Assembly (NCBI GenBank): GCA_903902705.1
Contig: CAIUVX010000066.1
Coordinates: forward strand, 1-37,185
Source of the DNA: an uncultured Methylococcales bacterium
Lineage (GTDB): Bacteria; Pseudomonadota; Gammaproteobacteria; Methylococcales; Methylomonadaceae
Reading direction: 5' to 3'
Length of the DNA: 37,185 nucleotides
Under the pieces are notes generated by a model. That model was not told the DNA's origin, ran no database searches, and saw nothing but the letters and a program-made list of their open reading frames with translations. Of the stretch, positions 8,671-17,544 are shown one piece after another. The translations under genes and the position numbers were made by a program. Each line of letters begins with the position of its first letter. Positions within the stretch are counted from its first letter, which is position 1.

Positions 8671-8678
8671 TGTGTCAG
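8671..8678 (+). repeat. 8-bp direct repeat, right edge of the glyQ-glyS insertion
   Basis: TGTGTCAG overlaps the GTG start codon of glyS and repeats 6959-6966 exactly, 1712 bp away. See the left-hand copy. Confidence 0.45.
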
Positions 8679-10768
8679 AACAACAACATTTACTTTTCGA
8701 GCTAGGCTCTGAAGAACTCCCTCCCAAAACTTTATTAAAACTCAGCAATGCTTTATTAGATGGCATTGTGCAGGGTTTAAACGCCGCTGAATTGGGTTTT
8801 ACTGCCAGTAAAGCGTATGCGACACCTAGACGCTTAGCGGTGTTTATTGAAAACCTCGCCAGTTCACAACCTGATAAAACCGTGGAAAAACGTGGCCCTG
8901 CGATACAAGCGGCATTTGCGCCAGACGGAAGCCCAAGTAAAGCGGCGTTAGGGTTTGCCAGCAGTTGCGGTACAACGTTTGAGCAGTTGGAACGCTTGAA
9001 AACCGATAAAGGCGAATGGCTGAGCTATACGCAAGCGGTTAAAGGGCAGAATACCGAAGAGCTGATTGCCGATATTATTCGCGCCAGTATTGCTTTGTTG
9101 CCGATTGCTAAACGAATGCGTTGGGGCAGTTTTAGCACTGAATTTGTGCGTCCTGTGCATTGGGCGGTGTTACTGTATGGCGATAGCGTGATTGAAACGG
9201 AAATTTTAGGACTGCATACAGGCAGAGAAACCCAAGGGCATCGTTTCCACGCGCCGCATTCTGTTAGCATTGACAAGCCTGAAAACTACGCGGAACTGTT
9301 GTACACGCAAGGCAAAGTCATTGCCGATATTGAACAACGCAAAACCATTATTCGTGATGCCGCGCAACACGCCGCTGCCGCTGTCAGTGGCTACGCGCAT
9401 ATCGAAGAGGATTTATTGGAAGAAATTGCCGCGTTGAATGAATACCCTGTGCCGATTACAGGTGGTTTTGATACTCGCTTTTTGGCATTGCCTGCCGAAG
9501 TGTTAATCACCACCATGCAGACTAATCAAAAATATTTCCCTGTAAAAAACACTAACGGTGATTTGTTGGCGCATTTTATTACCTTCAGTAATATCGAAAG
9601 CACGCGTCCTGAATCTATTCGACAAGGTAATGAGCGCGTCGTTACCCCACGTTTAGCGGATGCAGAATTTTTCTGGAAACAAGACCGTAAACACACCCTA
9701 GCTGACCGTGTAGCTAGTTTGTCCACTATCGTTTTTCAGGAAAAATTAGGCACAGTCGCGGAAAAATCTCAACGGGTTATGAAGTTGGCAGAATTTATTG
9801 CTGAGCGTTTGAATGCTGACGCGGCATTAGCAAAACGTGCCGCTTTACTGGCTAAAACTGATTTAATGACTTCAATGGTTGGCGAATTTGGTAATTTACA
9901 AGGCATTATGGGGCGTTATTACGCGCTGGTAGAAAATGAACCCGCAGAAGTCGCGTGGGCATTGGAAGAGCAGTATTTTCCTAAACAGTCAGGCAGTCTA
10001 ACTGCAAGTAGTACCACAGGACAGATTTTAGCCATTGCCGAAAAAATCGACACCCTGACGGGTATTTTTAGCGCGGGCTTGATTCCAACAGGTGATAAAG
10101 ACCCTTATGCGTTGCGCCGTGCTGCGTTAGGTATACTACGCACAGTGATTGAAAATAATCTGAGCTTAAATATTTCTGAACTTATAGATTTTTCTTGCCA
10201 ACAAACTGAATGCGCCGTAGGTGTTATTTTCACTTATGAAAAAGCAGGGCGATTAAAGACTGCAATTCTAGTGGAAGATTTTGTTTTTGATCGTTTAAAA
10301 GGCTATTGCCTAGACAAAGGCTACAGTGCCGATGAATTTGATGCAGTGATGACCGTTAAACCTGCTGATCCATTAGATTTTATGCAACGCTTAGCCGCTG
10401 TAAAAGCCTTCCGCCAACTACCCGAAGCGGAAAGCCTAGCCGCCGCTAATAAACGCATTCGTAATATTCTAAAAAAATCAGAATCACCCGCCGCGACAAC
10501 CATCGGCACTTTGGTCGAAACTGCCGAATTGCAATTATTAAACAGCGCGAACCAAGCAGCCGTCTCTATCGCGCCATTACTTGCGCAACACGATTACACC
10601 GCAACCTTAACTCGCCTAGCCGCGTTGCGTCATGATGTCGATGCGTTCTTTGATAGCGTCATGGTAATGTGTGATGATTTACCGTTACGCGCTAATCGCT
10701 TAGCGTTATTGAATATGTTATCGGAGCAATTTTTAACCTGTGCCGATATTTCTAAATTACAATCTTAA
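8672..10768 (+). CDS. glyS: Glycine--tRNA ligase beta subunit
   Basis: GlyS is the large beta chain of bacterial glycyl-tRNA synthetase and binds tRNA-Gly. The 698-aa length is normal (about 690). Family landmarks are LLFELGSEELPPK at the N-terminus, YATPRRLAVFI, EFVRPVHWAVLL, VLITTMQTNQKYFPV, LADAEFFWKQD, LVGEFGNLQGIMGRYYA-like text, GDKDPYALRRAALGILR, and a C-terminal anticodon-binding region ending DDLPLRANRLALLNMLSEQF. Start is GTG 8672 (VSEQQHLLFELG), 18 nt after the preceding stop, with a weak AAGGT ribosome site. The frame is intact, so the enzyme should be functional despite the insertion between it and glyQ. It probably still depends on read-through from the glyQ promoter. Confidence 0.96.
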   Translation: MSEQQHLLFELGSEELPPKTLLKLSNALLDGIVQGLNAAELGFTASKAYATPRRLAVFIENLASSQPDKTVEKRGPAIQAAFAPDGSPSKAALGFASSCGTTFEQLERLKTDKGEWLSYTQAVKGQNTEELIADIIRASIALLPIAKRMRWGSFSTEFVRPVHWAVLLYGDSVIETEILGLHTGRETQGHRFHAPHSVSIDKPENYAELLYTQGKVIADIEQRKTIIRDAAQHAAAAVSGYAHIEEDLLEEIAALNEYPVPITGGFDTRFLALPAEVLITTMQTNQKYFPVKNTNGDLLAHFITFSNIESTRPESIRQGNERVVTPRLADAEFFWKQDRKHTLADRVASLSTIVFQEKLGTVAEKSQRVMKLAEFIAERLNADAALAKRAALLAKTDLMTSMVGEFGNLQGIMGRYYALVENEPAEVAWALEEQYFPKQSGSLTASSTTGQILAIAEKIDTLTGIFSAGLIPTGDKDPYALRRAALGILRTVIENNLSLNISELIDFSCQQTECAVGVIFTYEKAGRLKTAILVEDFVFDRLKGYCLDKGYSADEFDAVMTVKPADPLDFMQRLAAVKAFRQLPEAESLAAANKRIRNILKKSESPAATTIGTLVETAELQLLNSANQAAVSIAPLLAQHDYTATLTRLAALRHDVDAFFDSVMVMCDDLPLRANRLALLNMLSEQFLTCADISKLQS

Positions 10769-10780
10769 TAGGTCATTATT

Positions 10781-11104
10781 ATGTATCGTTATTTGTTGTT
10801 ATGTTGGTCTTTACTTGTTGTCTCATCCAGTATAAACGCTATGCCCGTCAATGAAGTTAACACATGGTATGCAGGAACACCTTATACAGGTACTGTGACA
10901 ACTGGCAGAGTAACGTGGGAATGTGGCGGCGGAACGTGTGTATTAAATGGTCCTTATGGCAGAGGCTTGAGTATGGATGTGTGTAAATCATTAGCCAGAC
11001 AAGTCGGTGGATTAGAGTATTACTACAATGATGCGGGTATGTCATGGAGTAAAACAAAAAGTCCAGATTTGTTAGCGCAATGTAACCAAGGTGCTTATCG
11101 TTAA
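10781..11104 (+). CDS. Small secreted cysteine-containing protein, unknown function
   Basis: The 107-aa protein begins MYRYLLLCWSLLVVSSSINA, a clear Sec signal peptide with an A-x-A-like cleavage region, followed by about 87 mature residues. The mature part has four cysteines (in WECGGGTCVLNG, MDVCKSL and LAQCNQG), enough for two disulfides, and many Gly and Tyr. I do not recognise a family. It begins 12 nt after the glyS stop with AGGT before its ATG, so it may share the glyS transcript. An inverted repeat follows about 20 nt after its stop. Probably a real periplasmic or secreted protein. Confidence 0.7.
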   Translation: MYRYLLLCWSLLVVSSSINAMPVNEVNTWYAGTPYTGTVTTGRVTWECGGGTCVLNGPYGRGLSMDVCKSLARQVGGLEYYYNDAGMSWSKTKSPDLLAQCNQGAYR

Positions 11105-11604
11105 AAAAACCGTCACTTCTGTCCAAGCTCGTAGTATAAATCGCCGAGCTTGGAATCTAATATTAAGTGGCTGAGTAGCTACTTCGGGCTAGATATATAA
11201 ATCTGAAAAACCACTCACTTCAGTCTACAAAAACTCACTCAAATTCTATTTTCAAATATCCATCTGCTATAATAAAAATTCACTTCATATTTTTACATTA
11301 AATTTCAATAAGTTAAAATCCCCCATTCAAAAAAAAAGCTAAAGTGTATTATCGCGCCATTGTTGCTAGATAATGTTGTTAGACTATCAGTCAATGAATA
11401 ACTGATAGAAAGCAATCCGTGCAAAGAAGTAAATGGATAATTGAATCCAAGATTGAATGGTCGGTCTTCTCCCTGATAAAAACGGCTTCGTGCCTCTATC
11501 CATCGCTGAATTCAATTTATGATTTAAAAACTAGCACTAAAGGTTATTATCAAACGGTGCATAATGAATGCCTTTAACAATCCTAACCCTATGAGTATTT
11601 TTGC
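11105..11604 (+). other. 500-bp AT-rich intergenic region with hairpins and a promoter
   Basis: No coding region. It holds a 9-bp inverted repeat (CCAAGCTCG, 11123-11131, with 11145-11153) just after the preceding gene, without a T-run. An extended -10 box lies at 11265-11273. An 8-bp inverted repeat CTATCAGT/ACTGATAG spans 11384-11408. A long imperfect inverted repeat has arms at 11430-11447 and 11506-11526, with an alternative pairing ATGGATA/TATCCAT and a small GGC-TTCGT-GCC hairpin inside. The hairpin-rich 11384-11526 segment could be a structured leader of the permease gene or an independent RNA. Confidence 0.5.
11265..11273 (+). promoter_or_regulatory. Extended -10 promoter upstream of the permease gene
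   Basis: TGCTATAAT matches the extended -10 consensus TGnTATAAT exactly. The -35 is poor, as is allowed for this class. Transcription from about 11280 would give a leader of roughly 325 nt before the ATG at 11605. Confidence 0.45.
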
Positions 11605-14088
11605 ATGAATCGTTTTAATCTGGCTTTACGGCTGTTGTGGCGTGATAGTCGTTCTGGTGAATTAACTATTTTGATGCTGGCGTTACTAATTGCAGTCACT
11701 AGCTCAACGGCGATTGCCTTGTTTGCGGATCGATTGCAAAACACCATGACTACGCAAGCGGCGGAATTTTTAGCCGCTGATTTAGCCGTTACTAGCCCAA
11801 CGCCTATACCAGCCGCGTGGCAAGAAAAAGCTACGCAATTAAATCTAGCTCAAGCTCGCACCGCTGAATTTTCCAGTGTGTTAATGGAGCATGAGGAAAT
11901 GCTGTTAGCGGCGATTAAATCAGTGAGTTCGACCTATCCGTTGCGTGGCGTATTAAAAGCCCAATCAAGCGAATCTGAGCCAGAAAGTGAGCAACATCAA
12001 GCCCCTGTTGCAGGAACGGTTTGGGTAGAAAAACGGGTTTTATCGACACTGAAATTAAAAATAGGCGATTTACTGACAGTCGGTGAAAAGCCGTTAACGA
12101 TTACTCAGATTGTTACTTACGAACCAGATAAACGTGGCGATTTTTATAGCTTTTCGCCGCGTGTGTTAATGAACGAAGAGGATTTAGCCGCGACCAATAG
12201 TGTGCAAGCGGGCAGTCATGTGCATCATTTTTTTCAATTTAGCGGTGATGCAAAACCCTTAGCTGACCTTAAAAGTTGGATTAAACCGCAGTTAAACCCG
12301 TCGCAAAAGTTGATGGATATTCGTGAAGACCGTCCTGAATTAGGCACGGCTTTACAACGGGCGGAACGTTATTTGGGCTTATCTAGCATTATTGTGATTT
12401 TAATTTCAGGGGTGGCAATTGCTATGGCAACCCGCCGTTATACCGAACGCCATTTCAATACTACGGCGTTGTTGCGTTGTATGGGTTGTAAACAATGGGA
12501 AATACTGTGGTTGTATAGCAGTCAGTTTGTGATTCTGGGTGTGGTGACCAGTGCTATTGGTTGTTTGTTGGGCTGGTTTGCCCAACAAGGGTTGTTTTAT
12601 TTATTGCGTGAGTTATTGCCGAAACAATTAGCAACCCCCAGTGGCTCAGGTATTTTATTTGGATTTGCACTGGGGCTAGGTGTGTTATTAGGCTTTGCTT
12701 TACCGCCTTTATTACGGCTTAAACAAGTGTCGCCGCTACGGGTATTACGCCGCGAGTTAGAGCCATTGCCGACTAGCGGTTGGGTAGTTTATGGTTTGGC
12801 ATTAGGGGTTATCACGTTATTAATCGGACGTTATACGCAAGATTTAAACATGACTGTTACCATAGTGGGCGTGGGCATGGCGGTGTTGTTAGTGTTGGGC
12901 TTGTTGATTGTTGGCTTGTTGGTTTTTACACGCAAGCATTTATCGTCACTATCTTTGGTGTGGCGTTTTGCTTTGCAGGGCTTAGTAAAAAATAATCGCG
13001 CCAGTGTCAGCCAGCTACTTGCGTTCAGCCTGACGTTGACGGCGATGATTTTGAGCTTTAGTGTGCGCACTGATTTAATCGAAGACTGGCAAAAAGCTAT
13101 GCCTGACAATGCGCCAAATCATTTTGCCTTGAATATTTTTCCCGAACAACAAGCTAATTTTAAGCAGGATTTAGTCGAGCAACACATCAGTGGCAGTCAG
13201 TTTTATCCTGTAGTGCGTGGTCGGTTGGTGATGATTAACAACACACCTGTTCAGCAAGTGGTCAGTAAAGATTCGCAAGGCGACAATGCAACCCATCGAG
13301 AATTAAGTTTGACGTGGACGGAGGGACTACCCGAAGACAATAAAATTATCGAAGGTGCTTGGTGGACGAGTACGCAAGCTGGACAGGTTTCTGTTGAACA
13401 AAAATTAGCGCAAAGTTTAAAAATCAAGTTAGGTGATGAACTGACCTTTACTATCGGTAGTGAACAGCTTAAAGCGACAGTTGCCAGTATTCGTACTTTG
13501 CAATGGAACACCATGAAGCCTAATTTTTACATGATTTTTTCACCCAACACCTTGAATAATTACCCTTATACCTTTATCACTAGCTTTTATTTATCGCCTG
13601 CACAAAAGCCGCTATTAAATGGCTTGGTGAAAAAATACCCTAGCACCACGGTGTTGGAAGTCGATTTAATTTTGCAACAAATCAAAACTATTTTGACCCA
13701 GTTGACACAGGCAATTAACTATTTGCTGTATTTTGCGCTGTTAGCAGGTTTGATGGTGTTATTGGCGGCAGTGTATGCCACCTTAGATGAGCGTATTTAT
13801 GAAGGAGCGTTAATGCGTACCTTAGGGGCTAATCGAGCCTTTTTAAGAAAAACACAGCTTCTTGAATTTAGTGTATTGGGGCTGATGTCTGGCTTGTTAG
13901 CAGTGCTACTATCAGAAGCCATTCGTTATGCGTTATACACACAGGTTATACACATCGATTATCAGCTTAATTTTTATGTGTGTGCCATCGTACCGTTATT
14001 AGGAGCTTTCTTAGTCTGCGTAGTCGGCTATTGGGGATTGCGAGGCGTGGTTAATAAATCACCGCTGTGCGTTTTAAGGGAACTATAA
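11605..14088 (+). CDS. FtsX-like ABC transporter permease (YbbP family)
   Basis: The 827-aa integral membrane protein has the double FtsX architecture of E. coli YbbP. There is an N-terminal transmembrane segment (ELTILMLALLIAVTSSTAIALFA, about 19-41) and a large periplasmic domain. Next come membrane helices around 255-275, 305-335 and 345-370, central helices near 390-440, a second periplasmic domain, and three C-terminal helices (YLLYFALLAGLMVLLAAVYA onward). The motif DERIYEGALMRTLGA near 730 is typical of FtsX/MacB permeases. YbbP works with the ATPase YbbA and is annotated as a predicted lysophospholipase L1 or lipoprotein-export component; its exact substrate is unknown. No ATPase gene is adjacent here, which is unusual. 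Start at ATG 11605 fits the N-terminal helix. Confidence 0.88.
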   Translation: MNRFNLALRLLWRDSRSGELTILMLALLIAVTSSTAIALFADRLQNTMTTQAAEFLAADLAVTSPTPIPAAWQEKATQLNLAQARTAEFSSVLMEHEEMLLAAIKSVSSTYPLRGVLKAQSSESEPESEQHQAPVAGTVWVEKRVLSTLKLKIGDLLTVGEKPLTITQIVTYEPDKRGDFYSFSPRVLMNEEDLAATNSVQAGSHVHHFFQFSGDAKPLADLKSWIKPQLNPSQKLMDIREDRPELGTALQRAERYLGLSSIIVILISGVAIAMATRRYTERHFNTTALLRCMGCKQWEILWLYSSQFVILGVVTSAIGCLLGWFAQQGLFYLLRELLPKQLATPSGSGILFGFALGLGVLLGFALPPLLRLKQVSPLRVLRRELEPLPTSGWVVYGLALGVITLLIGRYTQDLNMTVTIVGVGMAVLLVLGLLIVGLLVFTRKHLSSLSLVWRFALQGLVKNNRASVSQLLAFSLTLTAMILSFSVRTDLIEDWQKAMPDNAPNHFALNIFPEQQANFKQDLVEQHISGSQFYPVVRGRLVMINNTPVQQVVSKDSQGDNATHRELSLTWTEGLPEDNKIIEGAWWTSTQAGQVSVEQKLAQSLKIKLGDELTFTIGSEQLKATVASIRTLQWNTMKPNFYMIFSPNTLNNYPYTFITSFYLSPAQKPLLNGLVKKYPSTTVLEVDLILQQIKTILTQLTQAINYLLYFALLAGLMVLLAAVYATLDERIYEGALMRTLGANRAFLRKTQLLEFSVLGLMSGLLAVLLSEAIRYALYTQVIHIDYQLNFYVCAIVPLLGAFLVCVVGYWGLRGVVNKSPLCVLREL

Positions 14089-14176
14089 TATTGCAACAGT
14101 ATATTATTCATGTTCTGTTCATGATTAACTCACTAGACTGTAGTAAACAACACATCAATCATTTAAGAGGTATGGT

Positions 14177-14569
14177 ATGAAAAAAGTAATAATGACTATC
14201 GTGGTAGCAAGCAGTATTTTACTCACCGCTTGCGCTCAAGTGAGTGGCTATACGCCGACTGTTGATCCTTACAATGATCGCAATGCGAATATGATTCCAC
14301 AAGATAAAGCACAGTGTGAACAATTAGCCAGTCAAGCCGCAAGTACAGGAAAAGAAACGGCTATGGGGGCTGGTGCAGGTGCATTAATGGGTGCGGCAGG
14401 TGGTGCGGTTGTCGGCGCATTTACGGGTAATCCTGGTGCAGGTGCTGCCATCGGCGCGGCAGCAGGTGGTCTTGGTGGTGGTGCGTACAAAGGCCTAAGT
14501 TCCGATGATGCTTATAAAAGGTCTTTTAACACCTGCATGAGAAACCGTGGACACAACGTAATCAATTAA
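14177..14569 (+). CDS. Glycine-zipper lipoprotein
   Basis: The 130-aa protein has a lipoprotein signal peptide with lipobox LLTAC (Cys19), so it should be lipidated and placed in the outer or inner membrane. Residues about 60-106 form a glycine zipper (repeated GAGAGALMGAAGGAVVGAF and similar), a feature of small SlyB/Rcp-like envelope lipoproteins. The N-terminal mature segment is polar (YTPTVDPYNDRN), and two later cysteines occur (QCEQLA, NTCMRN). AGAGG precedes the ATG closely. It stands alone between the permease and pyrE genes. The role, probably envelope integrity or stress, is inference. Confidence 0.82.
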   Translation: MKKVIMTIVVASSILLTACAQVSGYTPTVDPYNDRNANMIPQDKAQCEQLASQAASTGKETAMGAGAGALMGAAGGAVVGAFTGNPGAGAAIGAAAGGLGGGAYKGLSSDDAYKRSFNTCMRNRGHNVIN

Positions 14570-14638
14570 TAGAGCTTGTATCTGTTAGTAAGCATCACTC
14601 ATCGCCCACTACGCGATTAAATCTTCGTTATCCTTAGC

Positions 14639-14674
14639 ACAACATAAGTGCAAATAAATTTGCACTTATGTTGT
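14639..14674. repeat. Perfect 17-bp-arm palindrome
   Basis: ACAACATAAGTGCAAAT at 14639-14655 and its exact reverse complement at 14658-14674 flank a 2-nt centre. It lies 70 nt after the lipoprotein gene and 39 nt before the pyrE promoter. No T-run follows on either strand, so it is not a standard Rho-independent terminator. It could be a mobile palindromic element, an operator, or a bidirectional transcription block. Confidence 0.7.
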
Positions 14675-14712
14675 CGCACTTCTCTTGTAATAATCAAGAT
14701 AAATGTTAAGGC

Positions 14713-14741
14713 TTGGCATATAGGCGGCTTAACTTTACAAT
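14713..14741 (+). promoter_or_regulatory. Sigma-70-type promoter of pyrE
   Basis: TTGGCA (14713-14718), exactly 17 nt, then TACAAT (14736-14741). Transcription from about 14748 would give a leader of about 54 nt before the pyrE ATG. Confidence 0.6.
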
Positions 14742-14801
14742 GTCACTAACAGCTACCCACTTTAAAGTAGTAACAGTCTCATTAACCGTACACATCACGA
14801 T

Positions 14802-15440
14802 ATGCTCGATTATCAAAAAGACTTTATTTCCTATGCCTTAGACTCAGGTGTATTAAGATTTGGTGAATTTCAGTTAAAATCTGGACGCACTAGCCCCTAT
14901 TTCTTCAATACTGGCTTGTTTAATACAGGTTTGCAACTAGGAAAGTTAGGGCAATTTTATGCACAAGCCTTAATTCAATCAGGCATTGCCGTGGATATTC
15001 TTTATGGTCCTGCGTACAAAGGCATTCCCTTAGTAAGCGCAACCTCCATTGCCTATGCGCAATTAGCAGGCGAAGATATACCGTTTGCTTTTAATCGCAA
15101 AGAAGCAAAAGATCATGGTGAAGGCGGTGTTTTGGTGGGTGCGCCTTTACAGGGCAAAGTCATCATTCTCGATGATGTGATTACCGCTGGTACATCAGTC
15201 AGAGAATCAATAGAAATCATTAATAAGGCTGGTGCAGTACCTACAGGCGTATTGATCGCCCTAGACCGACAAGAAAAAGGGCAAAATAATAATTCTGCTA
15301 TTCAAGAAGTCGAACAACAGTTCGGCATACCCGTAGTTTCAATTGTTAGCCTTGCTAATATTGTTGATTATTTAACGGCTAATGCTAGCGATCAAGTCAA
15401 CAATATCAAGGCATATCAGCAGCTTTATGGTATTTTATAA
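14802..15440 (+). CDS. pyrE: Orotate phosphoribosyltransferase
   Basis: PyrE transfers ribose-5-phosphate from PRPP to orotate, giving OMP in pyrimidine synthesis. The 212-aa protein has the expected length (about 213) and motifs: [14 protein letters not shown] near 26-39, [12 protein letters not shown] near 67-77, [13 protein letters not shown] near 97-109 and the PRPP-binding [13 protein letters not shown] at 120-132. Start ATG 14802 corresponds to the family N-terminus (MLDYQKDFI). No Shine-Dalgarno is obvious. A well-spaced promoter lies upstream, so the gene is probably monocistronic. The coding frame is intact. Confidence 0.96.
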   Translation: MLDYQKDFISYALDSGVLRFGEFQLKSGRTSPYFFNTGLFNTGLQLGKLGQFYAQALIQSGIAVDILYGPAYKGIPLVSATSIAYAQLAGEDIPFAFNRKEAKDHGEGGVLVGAPLQGKVIILDDVITAGTSVRESIEIINKAGAVPTGVLIALDRQEKGQNNNSAIQEVEQQFGIPVVSIVSLANIVDYLTANASDQVNNIKAYQQLYGIL

Positions 15441-15571
15441 CAGTCGCGTCTGAAAAATAAAGCTACCTCGATTTAACAGAACTTAAGATATAGACTACAA
15501 TTGTTTAAAAATATCTTTAATCTGTTATTTCGACTCACTATATAGAATTGTGTTAGTACAAAAGGCTGGTC

Positions 15572-17515
15572 ATGAGTAATCTGGATTTTAAAAATCAAAT
15601 GCACGAGTATTCGCTGTGGCGTGCAAAATTGGTGCAATCTATAGAGATGTATCAGCAATGGCGTACGCGCTATGATATGACTGATGCCAATAGCACGACT
15701 ACTCTTTTAAATATCCTTAATAATCTACAATCGGATCGTATTACTTTAGCATTCGTTGCTGAGTTTTCACGCGGTAAAACTGAACTGATTAACGCGCTAT
15801 TTTTTGCTGAAACTGGCGTTAGACTACTGCCGTCCGCTCCTGGACGTACCACCATGTCGCCTACCGAACTGTTTTATGATGAAGCAGGCGGCAGTTATAT
15901 TCGGTTACTCAATATTGAAACACGTCTTGAAAACACCACGCTAGCTGAATTTAAACAAATGCCTGATCGCTGGGTACATCATGATTTGAATGGCAATTCA
16001 CCTAGACAAATGCAGGAAGCTTTCAAAGAACTGGTTGCAGTCAAAAAAGTACCGCGTGAAGTCGCTGACGAACTGGGCTTATGGAATGAGCGTGAAGCAA
16101 AAGAACAAGGGCTAATCAATCCAACAGTGGTAGAGATTCCCTGCTGGCGACACGCGCTTATTAGCTTTCCACATCCATTACTGAAAGAAGGCTTGTCGAT
16201 ACTCGACACCCCTGGTTTGAATGCCTTAGGCACAGAACCAGAGTTGACGCTAAATATGTTACCCAGTGCGCAGGCTATTATCTTCGTACTTGCTGCGGAT
16301 ACAGGCGTAACCAAAAGTGACCTAGAAATGTGGTTAAATCATATTTGTCTGGCGCGTGGCGGTAAAAAACAAGGTTTAGCAGTGGTTATGAATAAAATCG
16401 ATGCTATGTGGGATGACATTGGTGGTGCAGCCGCTTATGACGAATCTATACACTCACAAATTAAAACCTCTGCGGCAATTTTAAAAATAAATGAAAATGC
16501 TATTTTTCCTGTTTCAGCCAAGCAAGCCTTATTAGCCAAAGTCAAATCAGATACCGTTCTGTTTGAAAGAAGCCGCTTAGCTTCACTCGAAAAATATCTT
16601 GCTACCAATATATTGAAACAAAAACGCAATATATTAATGGCAACGGTAGTTAGAGACATGGGGTTTTTACTCAATGAGTCTTCTCATTTAACTAATAAAT
16701 CTTTAACTCATGCCGTAGAGCAGCTTGAAGAGTTCAAAAAAATCGACTTTCAAAATCAGGATATGACTGGTAAGTTGATGGCAGAAACACGCGATAAACA
16801 AAATATTTACATGGCGAATATTGAAAACTTTCAAGCTAGTCGCCGCGTTTTTATTACTCAAGCCAAAATGCTGATTGATTCATTCGACCCTGAAAAAGTC
16901 GATATCATCATCGAAAAAGCAAGACGCGAAATAGCCAGTAATATGACCACTTACGGTATGAAACAAAATATCCGTAAATTGTTTGATGAACTGCGTGATT
17001 TATTGCAAAACGCCATTGAAATTACTGCCGAAACCAGCCGCTTAGTGAAGGCGATTCATAAGAAATTTAAAGACGAATACGGTTTTGAAGAAATTGAACC
17101 TAAGTTATTTTCTATCAAGCCCTATCAAGTCGAATTAGAAATGATTTTTGAAGAAGGTGAAATTTTTCGCTCTAGCACAAAAACTGCAATGACTGAGCAA
17201 AGTATCGTCATTCATAATCTTTATAGTACCCTAATCTCCAATGCGCGAGGCGTTATCAGACAAGCGCATGAAGATTCAACTGCGTGGGGAAATACCGCAT
17301 TAACCCCGTTGATGCAGCAAATTAAAGATCATAAAAAACAAATTGAAAACCGTCTGCAAATGTTAAGAAAAATTAACGAATCAACAGACAATGTTGCGGA
17401 AAATATTGCTCATCTTCAAGCACAAGTAGAGCCGTTAAAACGTCAAAGAGATGAATTAACTATGATGATTCGTGGAATGCGACTGGATGCCTATACCACA
17501 GACAGTAATAATTGA
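15572..17515 (+). CDS. Dynamin-like GTPase
   Basis: The 647-aa protein belongs to the bacterial dynamin superfamily. G1 is AEFSRGKT at 63-70 (F-S-R-G-K-T is typical of dynamin-like P-loops rather than Ras-like GKS). G2-like threonines follow (GRTTMSP, 91-97), G3 is DTPG at 212-215 and G4 NKID at 274-277. The remaining about 300 residues are helical with heptad-like stretches (LTHAVEQLEEFKK and the C-terminal EIKDHKKQIENRLQMLRKI-type region), suggesting a stalk. No obvious transmembrane hairpin is seen. Such proteins remodel membranes; some act in phage defence, but nothing here shows that. Start ATG 15572 follows AAAAGGCTGG. It is flanked by pyrE and the oppositely oriented trmB. Confidence 0.85.
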   Translation: MSNLDFKNQMHEYSLWRAKLVQSIEMYQQWRTRYDMTDANSTTTLLNILNNLQSDRITLAFVAEFSRGKTELINALFFAETGVRLLPSAPGRTTMSPTELFYDEAGGSYIRLLNIETRLENTTLAEFKQMPDRWVHHDLNGNSPRQMQEAFKELVAVKKVPREVADELGLWNEREAKEQGLINPTVVEIPCWRHALISFPHPLLKEGLSILDTPGLNALGTEPELTLNMLPSAQAIIFVLAADTGVTKSDLEMWLNHICLARGGKKQGLAVVMNKIDAMWDDIGGAAAYDESIHSQIKTSAAILKINENAIFPVSAKQALLAKVKSDTVLFERSRLASLEKYLATNILKQKRNILMATVVRDMGFLLNESSHLTNKSLTHAVEQLEEFKKIDFQNQDMTGKLMAETRDKQNIYMANIENFQASRRVFITQAKMLIDSFDPEKVDIIIEKARREIASNMTTYGMKQNIRKLFDELRDLLQNAIEITAETSRLVKAIHKKFKDEYGFEEIEPKLFSIKPYQVELEMIFEEGEIFRSSTKTAMTEQSIVIHNLYSTLISNARGVIRQAHEDSTAWGNTALTPLMQQIKDHKKQIENRLQMLRKINESTDNVAENIAHLQAQVEPLKRQRDELTMMIRGMRLDAYTTDSNN

Positions 17516-17544
17516 TTGATCGCCTACAGTGCGGATTATGTGAT

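Noticed and set aside
13251-13514. Minus-strand open frame inside the YbbP-like gene
   Set aside because: It lies wholly within the real coding frame on the other strand; the Ser/Cys-rich translation looks like an antisense shadow.
15531-15542. CGACTCACTATA upstream of the dynamin-like gene, matching 12 nt of the T7 RNA polymerase promoter
   Set aside because: The rest of the T7 consensus (TAATA before, GGGAGA after) is not present, and no phage polymerase is in view. Treated as coincidence.
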